Both the position numbers and the translations under genes were made by a program. Below are positions 37,702 to 44,084 of a stretch of 64,000 bases of DNA, one piece after another; position 1 is the stretch's first letter, and each line of letters begins with the position of its first letter. Source of the stretch: an uncultured Pelagibacteraceae bacterium. Lineage in GTDB: Bacteria; Pseudomonadota; Alphaproteobacteria; Pelagibacterales; Pelagibacteraceae. Location of the stretch: NCBI GenBank assembly GCA_902514945.1, contig CABXSO010000002.1, positions 1-64,000 on the forward strand. Direction: 5' to 3'. The notes under the pieces are model-generated. The model was not told the DNA's origin. It saw only the letters and a program-made list of their open reading frames with translations, and did not search any database.

Positions 37702-37719
37702 TTATCCCCATTATTCACA
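37702..37719 (+). promoter_or_regulatory. Two abutting DnaA-box-like 9-mers
   Basis: ttatcccca is followed directly by ttattcaca. The second fits the relaxed DnaA consensus TTWTNCACA; the first has one mismatch. They lie between the small membrane protein and the GC-rich RNA element. DnaA binding is not shown, and such 9-mers arise by chance in AT-rich DNA. Confidence 0.3.
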
Positions 37720-37798
37720 AGGAAATGAGAAAAATAATAGAATCACCTAAAAAGTGATACATTTAAAATCAGTATTTGTTAAATTAATTATGAATTAA

Positions 37799-37975
37799 GG
37801 GGCAACTCTTAACTGGCCGGTTGGAGAAAAGCCGAGAGGTACAATTCCAGGGGGCAGAAAGCTTCACAAAGCATCGCTGAACATGTGGAGCGGGAGGCAT
37901 GGCGGTAGCGCATCAACGACGTGCCAAAACAACTGTTCTTTGCACCCTCAAAAGTGCAAGGAAACAGGGGTTTTT
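37799..37975 (+). ncRNA. GC-rich structured RNA (leader or sRNA) upstream of ogt, family unknown
   Basis: About 54% G+C by my count over 170 nt, in a genome segment near 30%. Local hairpins: ctc aact ggcc ggtt gag type stem near 37806-37826, gctt/aagc at 37861-37872, ggcatg/cgtgcc at 37896-37925 enclosing a gcg/cgc stem, and a long terminal stem (37933-37967, 13 pairs, one bulge) followed by ggg and five T. No frame on either strand looks coding. I could not match RNase P, tmRNA, 6S, SRP RNA or a common riboswitch. Because the alkyltransferase ATG is 5 nt past the T run, it may be a cis-regulatory leader. The promoter is not clear. Confidence 0.7.
37933..37975 (+). terminator. Terminator-like stem at the end of the structured RNA
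   Basis: ctgttctttgcac pairs with gtgcaaggaaacag (13 pairs with one bulged A and one U-G), loop cctcaaaa, then ggg and ttttt. The T run ends 5 nt before the ogt start codon. It may end an independent sRNA or act as an attenuator or ribosome-site mask for ogt. Confidence 0.7.
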
Positions 37976-37980
37976 CACTA

Positions 37981-38256
37981 ATGATACTCAAAGGAACTAA
38001 ATTTCAGTTAAAAGTTTGGAAATATCTTAAAACCATCCCCAAAGGTGAGGTAAAAACCTACAAACAAGTAGCTATTAGCATAAAAAGCCCTAAATCAGCC
38101 CGTGCTGTCGCTAATGCTTGCGCTAAAAACCCATATGCCCCGAAAATACCCTGTCATAGAGTGATTAGATCAGATGGAGCTCTTGGAGGATACTCTGGAA
38201 GAGGTGGAATGAAGCAAAAGCTTAAATTACTTAGATCTGAAAAAACAGCAATTTAG
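37981..38256 (+). CDS. ogt: One-domain O6-alkylguanine-DNA alkyltransferase
   Basis: The suicide repair enzyme that moves alkyl groups from O6-alkylguanine to its own cysteine. Only the DNA-binding/active-site domain is present (91 residues): 'FQLKVWKYLKTIPKGEVKTY', the arginine-finger helix 'SARAVANACAKNP', and 'IPCHRVIRSDGALGGYSG' with acceptor Cys58, so it is not a tryptophan-bearing ATL protein. The N-terminal domain of Ogt/Ada-C is absent. The frame can be extended to a GTG at 37921, but that segment lies inside the RNA hairpins. A possible ribosome site gggg lies 10 nt upstream. Confidence 0.88.
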   Translation: MILKGTKFQLKVWKYLKTIPKGEVKTYKQVAISIKSPKSARAVANACAKNPYAPKIPCHRVIRSDGALGGYSGRGGMKQKLKLLRSEKTAI

Positions 38257-38277
38257 CCTTATTTTAAGGATTTTTTA
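38257..38277 (+). terminator. Probable terminator after ogt
   Basis: ccttattttaagg forms a 5-bp stem with a 3-nt loop directly behind the ogt stop and is followed by a and six T. Weak stem, but the T run and position fit. Confidence 0.5.
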
Positions 38278-38718
38278 TGTTAAAAAACTCAGGAAAATCA
38301 ACGTTTTTTGATCTTTTTAATTAATTTGATATAGAATAGTATAATTCACCCTTTAGTTGTACCATATATAAGCCTAAGCTTAAAAGAGACCCCTATTTGG
38401 ACGTTTAAATGCTATATTCAATTAGTGCATCGCTCTAATACCTAACTATATCAACACTTTTAGACTACCCAAAATATTCATGATTTTCTTTTTCCTTATG
38501 CTCAAAAAGTCCCGATTTTAAACGATAATCTAATTTTTTTTTGATTTAGCTCAAAATTTAAGCACTTAAACTAAAGTCAAGTATGTTATATATTTATAAT
38601 ATCCATTTCTATCATATTTTTTGTTAAATATAAAATTTAATAAAAATATAATAATTACAATAGTTTACAATGTATAATTAATGTAATACTTTATATATTA
38701 GTAAATAAATAATACCCA
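38278..38718. other. Gene-free AT-rich stretch
   Basis: The longest gene-free stretch in the window. I see no coding frame with a plausible product. It contains a small palindrome taagc ctaa gctta near 38369-38382, several T runs and dense TTAA motifs, but no repeat array. The right end approaches the stop of the DMT transporter. Gene orientation switches from mainly + to mainly - around here, so a replication landmark or a regulatory role is possible; nothing in the sequence proves either. Confidence 0.5.
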
Positions 38719-39573
38719 TTATTTAATTTTTTTAACTATACTCTCTCTCCTAGAGATATAGATGCCGCTTAATACAATGATAAATAATCCTAAAAAAGTC
38801 CAATTATCTGGGAAATCACTAAAGAAATAATAACCTATGATTATGTTAGTAATGATCTCAAAGTAGCTAAATGGTGCTAATTTAGAGGCATCAGCGTATT
38901 TTAGAGATAATATTAAAAATAAATGACCTAGACAAGCAAAAATCCCTATAGCAGCCATCATAGACCATTGATTTAAAGAAGGCGCAACCCAAACAAATGG
39001 CATTATTGTGGAAACTATCATGGCCCCTACTACACCAGTTAATAATAAAGTTAATAAAGGGTTATCTGAAGTACTTAATTTACGAGTAATAATTAAATAA
39101 AACCCATACATTATTCCAGTTCCAAGAGCTGCTAAACTTGCTGAGTTAATTTCCACAAAACCAGGTCTTATAACTACCAATGAACCTATAAATCCTATAA
39201 TTACAGCAGACCATCTTCTAAAACCCACCTTTTCCCCTAAAAAAATTGGAGAAAAAGCTGTAACAATCAAAGGTGCAACAAAAGCTAAAGTTAATGCTTT
39301 TGCTAATGAAATTACTGAGATTGAATAAAAAAAACAGATATTAGCGGTTAAAAGAATGAGACCTCTAATAAATTGTAATTTTGGTTTATCTGTCCAAACA
39401 AGATTTTCTCTAAAAAAGAAAAACATAATTGGAAGAGTAAATGCAACTGTGAAAAAATACCTTGCCCATGTAATTTGTAAAACAGGAAGGTCTGCACTTA
39501 AATACTTTGCAAATCCGTCCATAATTGGAAGCATTACCCATGCTAAAAGATTGAAAGTTATAGCCTTCATCAA
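38719..39573 (-). CDS. EamA/DMT family transporter
   Basis: Ten-helix permease (284 residues) with two EamA repeats: the first shows 'QITWARYFFTVAFTLPIM', 'RGLILLTANICFFYSIS' and 'ALTLAFVAPLIVTAFSPIFLGEKVG', the second 'GHLFLILSLKYADASKLAPFSYFEI'. It belongs to the S-adenosylmethionine-carrier-like/RhaT-like EamA group, but the substrate cannot be assigned. It lies 15 bp downstream of the AEC transporter gene and is probably the last gene of the argC-hom unit. Confidence 0.9.
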   Translation of the reverse strand: MMKAITFNLLAWVMLPIMDGFAKYLSADLPVLQITWARYFFTVAFTLPIMFFFFRENLVWTDKPKLQFIRGLILLTANICFFYSISVISLAKALTLAFVAPLIVTAFSPIFLGEKVGFRRWSAVIIGFIGSLVVIRPGFVEINSASLAALGTGIMYGFYLIITRKLSTSDNPLLTLLLTGVVGAMIVSTIMPFVWVAPSLNQWSMMAAIGIFACLGHLFLILSLKYADASKLAPFSYFEIITNIIIGYYFFSDFPDNWTFLGLFIIVLSGIYISRRESIVKKIK

Positions 39574-39588
39574 CTTAAAGGATATAGA

Positions 39589-40485
39589 TTAATTAAAGTA
39601 TTTTAAAGCAAAGAATACAACAATTGGAATAGTTATAAAGGACATTAAAGTTGAAACAACTATTGTGCTAGCAACACTATCAACAATTTTTTTTGGTGAA
39701 TACATGGTGCCAACTAAATAGTTTAATATAGCACTGGGCATTGCACTTTGTATAAGTAAAACGCCCGCGGCCAGTCCTGATAGATCAAAATTATAGATCA
39801 AAGTAAATGCTATTAAGGGTCCTATTATTACCCTACATAAGGATAAAATAATTGAGTTTTTCAATGAAAATTTAAATTTAGTAAGAGCAATACCTAATGA
39901 CATTAAAACTAAGAAAATTGTTGCGTATGTTAAAAGGAATGTTGTGTTCTCAAGAAATAAAGGTGTGTCAATTTCAAAATATAAAAAGAAAACAGATATA
40001 ATAATAGCGTACACTGGTGGACTTTTAATTAAAATATCAAAAGAAAAACTTTTTTTTGCTAAAAAAACACCTAACGTAAAATGAAACAAAATTATGACAG
40101 ATGCTATAGCAGAAGCAACACCAAGACCCTGAGTACCATATGCAAAAAGACAAATTGGAACACCCATATTTCCTGTATTTGGTAGAATTAATGGAGGAAG
40201 CTCCATGCTTAAATCTTTTTTAAGAAAAAAAAGAAGAAAAAGCCCAACAACTGCAAAACCAGCAATCATTATTATAGCATAAATAAAATAATGAATAAAA
40301 ACACTTAGAGTAATCCCTGTTGTTGTTACTGTATAAAAAATCATTGCTGGTGTACCAATGTTACCAGCAAAATTTGTTATAAAATTAGTATCGAATTTAG
40401 GGTTTTTCTTACCAAGATAATAACCAACGCCAATAACAAAAAAAACAGGAAAAATAACTTCAAAAATTTTAATATAAATTTCCAT
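39589..40485 (-). CDS. AEC (auxin efflux carrier) family transporter
   Basis: A 298-residue permease of the BART superfamily with about ten helices. Typical text includes 'VFFVIGVGYYLGKK', 'PAMIFYTVTTTG', 'LPNTGNMGVPICLFAYG' with the conserved broken-helix Asn-x-Gly, and 'QSAMPSAILNYLVG'. Bacterial AEC proteins move organic or amino acids. The 1-nt overlap with hom suggests a link to aspartate-family amino acids, an inference only. Confidence 0.9.
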   Translation of the reverse strand: MEIYIKIFEVIFPVFFVIGVGYYLGKKNPKFDTNFITNFAGNIGTPAMIFYTVTTTGITLSVFIHYFIYAIIMIAGFAVVGLFLLFFLKKDLSMELPPLILPNTGNMGVPICLFAYGTQGLGVASAIASVIILFHFTLGVFLAKKSFSFDILIKSPPVYAIIISVFFLYFEIDTPLFLENTTFLLTYATIFLVLMSLGIALTKFKFSLKNSIILSLCRVIIGPLIAFTLIYNFDLSGLAAGVLLIQSAMPSAILNYLVGTMYSPKKIVDSVASTIVVSTLMSFITIPIVVFFALKYFN

Positions 40486-41777
40486 TAATTATATAGTCTA
40501 ATTAATGTTGGAAATTTTAAAATATTTCTATTCTTTCTAAATATCGATAAACAATTTCTTGCATTTTTTTCTGATGTTTTATGGGTAATTATGACAATAG
40601 TAGCTGAATTTCTTTTTTTATCAGGTGTTTGTATAATTCTTTTTACAGAAATTTTATATTTAGCCAGTCGATTAGTTATAGAAGATAAAACACCTTGTTT
40701 ATCTTTAACTTCAAATCTTAAATATAGAGAATTAGAGTAGTCATCGTTATTAAAAGCCTTTACAGCTTTTCTTTTGTTTGAGGAAATTCCAAAAGGATAT
40801 TTTATATTTCCTCTAAGAATAGACAATAAATCAGATAATAAAGAGGATGAAGTAGGTCCTGGTCCTGCGCCCTCCCCTTGAAGTATGTTCTCACCAACAG
40901 GCTTTCCCTCCGTAATAACAGCGTTCATAACACCATTTACATTACCTATGTATGTGTCTTTACCAACTAAACACGGATGAACAGTTTCAAATAAACGATT
41001 ATTTGTCATTTCACATATACCAAGTAACTTAATTCTAAGATTTAATTGATTTGCAATTTTGATATCTTTTAAATCAATATTTTCTATACCTTCCATAATA
41101 CATTTGTGATAGGAAATTTGATTATTGAATGCAAGAGCTGATAAAATCCTAACTTTTGCAAAAGCATCAAACCCGTTCAAATCTAATTTAGGATTACTTG
41201 GTTCAGCATAACCAAGTTCTTGAGCTTTTTTTAAAACTTTATCAAAAGCCTCATTTGAATTTTCCATCTCTGTTAGAATATAATTAGTTGTTCCATTTAA
41301 AATTCCATATACTTTCTTTATCTTATTTGTAGCCAAACCTTCTTTAATCGTTCTAAGTATTGGAATTCCTCCAGCAACAGAGGCTTCAAATTCTAAATTT
41401 ACATTATTCTTCTCAGCTAATTTAGCTAATTCATTACCGTGTTTAGAAATTAAAGCTTTATTTGGTGTTATAACATTAATCTTATTCTTTAACGCCATCA
41501 CAACAATTTTTTTTGAAATTCCATCGGATTGTCCAATAGACTCAAATAAAATATCTATTTTTTTTTCTTTCAGAATTTTAAAAGGGTTCGTATAAAAAAT
41601 TTTTTTGTTAATATTATATTTCCTCTTTTTATTTTTATTTTTTGCAGAAATTGCAACGATATTTATCTTTTTTCCTGTTTTTATTTCTATTTCTTTTTTT
41701 TTTAACCTTAATTCATTGTAAAGATAAATGCCTACTTGACCTAAACCAACAATTGCAATGTTAACTATTTTATTCAT
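40485..41777 (-). CDS. hom: Homoserine dehydrogenase
   Basis: Reduces aspartate semialdehyde to homoserine, the branch point to threonine and methionine. The 430-residue enzyme has an N-terminal Rossmann domain ('IAIVGLGQVGIYLYNEL'), catalytic domain ('EASVAGGIPILRTI', 'GILNGTTNYILTEM', 'LDLNGFDAFAKVRILS') and a C-terminal ACT domain ('YLRFEVKDKQGVLSSITNRLA') for feedback control, usually by threonine. It overlaps the small lipoprotein frame by 8 nt. Homoserine from this step feeds metY near 44 kb after acetylation. Confidence 0.96.
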   Translation of the reverse strand: MNKIVNIAIVGLGQVGIYLYNELRLKKKEIEIKTGKKINIVAISAKNKNKKRKYNINKKIFYTNPFKILKEKKIDILFESIGQSDGISKKIVVMALKNKINVITPNKALISKHGNELAKLAEKNNVNLEFEASVAGGIPILRTIKEGLATNKIKKVYGILNGTTNYILTEMENSNEAFDKVLKKAQELGYAEPSNPKLDLNGFDAFAKVRILSALAFNNQISYHKCIMEGIENIDLKDIKIANQLNLRIKLLGICEMTNNRLFETVHPCLVGKDTYIGNVNGVMNAVITEGKPVGENILQGEGAGPGPTSSSLLSDLLSILRGNIKYPFGISSNKRKAVKAFNNDDYSNSLYLRFEVKDKQGVLSSITNRLAKYKISVKRIIQTPDKKRNSATIVIITHKTSEKNARNCLSIFRKNRNILKFPTLIRLYN

Positions 41778-41931
41778 CTATATTTGGATAATCACTGTTA
41801 TCTACGTAAACTTTTAAATTTGATTTAAATTCTTCAAAAGTTAGATCTTTTGAAAAATTAATTTTTTTCTCAGTTTGAATAGGGGCACAAGAAAAAACTA
41901 GAAAGAAAATTAATAGTGGTAATTTTTTCAT
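41770..41931 (-). CDS. Small lipoprotein (53 residues) between argC and hom
   Basis: A complete short frame: Met, two Lys, a hydrophobic core, lipobox 'LVFSC' with Cys15, then an acidic-polar mature part of about 39 residues with 'DLTFEEFKSNLKVYVDNSD' and the ending 'YPNIDE'. The start overlaps the argC stop in the ATGA pattern, and the end overlaps the hom start by 8 nt; both are typical of coupled genes here. The family is not recognised. Lipid anchoring in the envelope is inferred from the lipobox. Confidence 0.75.
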   Translation of the reverse strand: MKKLPLLIFFLVFSCAPIQTEKKINFSKDLTFEEFKSNLKVYVDNSDYPNIDE

Positions 41932-42950
41932 ATTAATCCCTCATTATTTTTAAAACCAAATTTCAAATTCATATTTTGAACTGCTTGACCTGCTCCTCCT
42001 TTGATAAGATTATCAATGACTGATAAAATTATTATTTTATCTTTAAATTTGGTTTTACAGACAGAAATAAAGCAATAATTAGTATTCATAACGTCATTTG
42101 TGCTCAAAAAAGAGTTAATACTTTTTATCTTTACAAATTTATTCTTTTTATGAAATATTTTCAAAATATTTTGTACTTTATTTAAAGTAACACCAGGTTT
42201 TAAGTCCAAATAAATTGTACTTAATATACCTCTAAACATTGGAATAATATGAGGTGTAAAAGTAAAATTGATTTTAGAGGAAGAATTTTTTTTTAGTTCT
42301 TGATCAATTTCTGAATTATGTCTATGAAAACCTACTCCATATGCGCTAAGAGATTCGTATAAATTTTTGTTTTTGAATTTTTTGTGCGCTCCTCTACCCG
42401 CTCCAGAATATCCAGATTTAGAATCTATAATTATATTCTTTAAGTTGATCGATCTTTTTTTAACTAATGGAACAAGTGGTAAAAGTATTGATGTAGGATA
42501 ACAACCTGGACACCCAATAATGCTAAATTTTTTAACTAATTTTCCTGTTATTTCAGGTAAAGCATAAATACTATTTTTTATATTACTTAACGCTTTATGC
42601 TTTTGTTTATACCATTTTAGATAATCAGAAGCTTTATTTAGTCTAAAATCTGCGGCTAAATCAATTAAAGTATTTTTTTTTAATAAATCTTTTGAGATTA
42701 CTTGAGCTTCTCCATTGGGCAGGGCTGTAAATATAACATCAACATAACTCAAGTATTTTTTATTATACTTAGTAATTCTTGGTAATTTTTTTGATTTTAA
42801 GGAAGTTTCATAAGATGAGATTTTTTTTCCAACAGAGGAATTACCACATAAATATTTTATATTAACATTCTTGTGTTTAATTAATAATTTTATTAATTGA
42901 ACACCAATATATCCTGTTGATCCAGCAATTAGTACATTAAGCTTGCGCAT
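41928..42950 (-). CDS. argC: N-acetyl-gamma-glutamyl-phosphate reductase
   Basis: Third step of arginine synthesis: NADPH-dependent reduction of N-acetylglutamyl phosphate. The 340-residue protein shows the Rossmann motif 'IAGSTGYIGVQLIKLL', the catalytic cysteine in 'SIIGCPGCYPTSILLPL', 'DSKSGYSGAGRGAHKK', and the C-terminal 'NLIKGGAGQAVQNMN'. The rplM-rpsI-argC order is common in alphaproteobacteria. The stop is coupled (ATGA) to the small lipoprotein gene. Confidence 0.97.
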   Translation of the reverse strand: MRKLNVLIAGSTGYIGVQLIKLLIKHKNVNIKYLCGNSSVGKKISSYETSLKSKKLPRITKYNKKYLSYVDVIFTALPNGEAQVISKDLLKKNTLIDLAADFRLNKASDYLKWYKQKHKALSNIKNSIYALPEITGKLVKKFSIIGCPGCYPTSILLPLVPLVKKRSINLKNIIIDSKSGYSGAGRGAHKKFKNKNLYESLSAYGVGFHRHNSEIDQELKKNSSSKINFTFTPHIIPMFRGILSTIYLDLKPGVTLNKVQNILKIFHKKNKFVKIKSINSFLSTNDVMNTNYCFISVCKTKFKDKIIILSVIDNLIKGGAGQAVQNMNLKFGFKNNEGLI

Positions 42951-42983
42951 TTGATATTATAACAGTTAAAAGTTAAAAAAGAA

Positions 42984-43421
42984 TTATCTTTTAGAGAATT
43001 GAAAGCTTCTTCTAGCCTTTTTACGTCCAGGTTTTTTTCTTTCGACTGATCTGGAGTCTCTAGTGGTCAATTTTTCGGTTTTAAGTGTAGATTTTAATTT
43101 TTCATCGAATAAAACTAAAGCTTTAGAAATACCGTGTACCATTGCTCCTGCTTGACCTGTTGGACCTCCACCTTTAACACTACATCTTACATCGTATTCT
43201 GTAGCTTGATTAATAAGTTCAAAAGGTCTTACTATTTGCATTTTATGATTATCACTTGAAAAATAATCACTAAAAAGTTTACCATTTACATAAATTTTAC
43301 CAGAACCTTTTTTTAGCCAAACTTTAGCTATTGAAGTTTTTCTTCTTCCAGTAGCATACTTACTGTCTTTAAAATCTAGTTTTATTTTTGGGGCTTTAGA
43401 TGATGTTTGAGTATTTTCCAT
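42984..43421 (-). CDS. rpsI: 30S ribosomal protein S9
   Basis: uS9 contacts the P-site tRNA through its C-terminal tail. The core shows 'YATGRRKTSIAKVWLKKGSG', 'GGGPTGQAGAMVHGISKAL' and the basic end 'KKPGRKKARRSFQFSKR', whose last Arg reaches the P site. An N-terminal extension of about 20 residues is typical for alphaproteobacteria. One base separates it from rplM, the usual L13-S9 operon. Confidence 0.98.
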   Translation of the reverse strand: MENTQTSSKAPKIKLDFKDSKYATGRRKTSIAKVWLKKGSGKIYVNGKLFSDYFSSDNHKMQIVRPFELINQATEYDVRCSVKGGGPTGQAGAMVHGISKALVLFDEKLKSTLKTEKLTTRDSRSVERKKPGRKKARRSFQFSKR

Positions 43422-43422
43422 T

Positions 43423-43881
43423 TTAATTTCGTGCTATGTTTTTAGAGTTTAATTTATCCAATTCTATAACTTGAGGATTTTGGGCTGAATGAGGATGATC
43501 ATTTCCAACATATATTTTCAATTTAGTAAGTTGTTTTTTTCCCAACACTCCCCCTGGAAGCATTCTTTTTACTGCAAGTTTTAGAGCTTCACCTGGTTTT
43601 TTTTCAAATAGTTTCTCTGGTGTAGTCTCCTTTATTCCACCGGGATGACCTGTATGTCGATAATATTTTTTATCTTGAAATTTATTTCCAGTAAATTTGA
43701 TTTGTTCGATATTTTTAACAACTACAAAATCTCCGTCATCCATATGGGGTGTAAAAGTTGTTTTATTTTTACCTCTAATAATTTTTGATATAACAGTTGC
43801 TAATCTGCCTACCACAGCATTTTTAGCATCTATTTCATACCAATTAGACAATAATTGATCTTTTTTGAGGAATTTTGTCAT
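43423..43881 (-). CDS. rplM: 50S ribosomal protein L13
   Basis: uL13, an early-assembly large-subunit protein. Family marks: 'WYEIDAKNAVVGRLAT', 'GDFVVVKNIEQIKFTG', 'YYRHTGHPGGIKE' and 'RMLPGGVLGKKQLTKLKIY'. Length (152) is normal. First gene of the rplM-rpsI operon; a good promoter match is placed so close that the leader may be only a few bases. Confidence 0.98.
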   Translation of the reverse strand: MTKFLKKDQLLSNWYEIDAKNAVVGRLATVISKIIRGKNKTTFTPHMDDGDFVVVKNIEQIKFTGNKFQDKKYYRHTGHPGGIKETTPEKLFEKKPGEALKLAVKRMLPGGVLGKKQLTKLKIYVGNDHPHSAQNPQVIELDKLNSKNIARN

Positions 43882-43891
43882 TGTGCCAGGA

Positions 43892-43919
43892 TTAATACTA
43901 TTAATAAGATCAAAGTCAA
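43892..43919 (-). promoter_or_regulatory. Likely promoter of rplM-rpsI
   Basis: On the - strand TTGACT, a 16-bp spacer and TATTAA. The -35 matches five of six consensus bases. The expected start site is only about 4 nt before the rplM ATG, suggesting a nearly leaderless mRNA. Confidence 0.45.
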
Positions 43920-43932
43920 ATTGATATTTATA

Positions 43933-43960
43933 TTGTTTTAAGCCTTTTTTTTGTTATATT
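43933..43960 (+). promoter_or_regulatory. Likely promoter of the metY riboswitch transcript
   Basis: TTGTTT, a 16-bp spacer and TATATT. The -10 matches five of six bases, and the expected start falls at about 43967, right where the first aptamer begins. The -35 is weak. Confidence 0.45.
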
Positions 43961-43964
43961 GATT

Positions 43965-44008
43965 TTGCCGATTTGTACCTATTGCGGGCTTACAGCTAAA
44001 GAGGAAAT
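43965..44008 (+). promoter_or_regulatory. SAM-II type riboswitch (first of tandem pair)
   Basis: The segment has the SAM-II layout: a short P1 (gcc / ggc), an A/U-rich stretch with tattgc, and the conserved agctaaag followed by agg that can pair with the upstream cct to close the pseudoknot. SAM-II aptamers bind S-adenosylmethionine and repress methionine genes. A tandem SAM-II/SAM-V before metY is known from Pelagibacter, which fits. Bases 43968-43977 can also pair with 44014-44024 in a competing fold. Confidence 0.8.
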
Positions 44009-44020
44009 CATCATACAAAC

Positions 44021-44081
44021 TCGGTAGGCATTTGAACTATATTGTGCGCCTTGATTAAAGCTAAAGCACTAAAAAAGGAGT
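44021..44081 (+). promoter_or_regulatory. SAM-V type riboswitch (second of tandem pair) masking the metY ribosome site
   Basis: Second aptamer-like block: ggca / tgcgcc stem strands, tatattg, then ttgattaaagctaaagc and the terminal aaaaaaggag. In SAM-V the pseudoknot includes the Shine-Dalgarno itself; here aaggag lies 4 nt before the metY ATG. High SAM would therefore block translation. The repeated agctaaag core in both blocks supports the tandem call. Confidence 0.85.
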
Positions 44082-44084
44082 AAA

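Noticed and set aside
37809-37975. tmRNA or RNase P RNA as identity of the GC-rich element
   Set aside because: No T-arm, no tag reading frame, and no RNase P core motifs were found.
37921-37980. N-terminal extension of the alkyltransferase from a GTG
   Set aside because: The added 20 residues lie inside the terminal hairpin and do not resemble the family; the ATG at 37981 starts the domain.
37809-37991. 60-codon frame on the - strand inside the GC-rich RNA element
   Set aside because: Composition and hairpins indicate RNA structure; the peptide has no recognisable features.
38265-38290. dif site because of ttatgttaaa near 38275
   Set aside because: The right half resembles a dif arm, but the left half does not show the expected cgcataat-type sequence.
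33201-38720. Integrated element with duplicated tRNA end
   Set aside because: I searched by eye for a repeat of the tRNA-Glu 3' end (ggttcgattcccc) to the right and found none; only an island-like layout remains.
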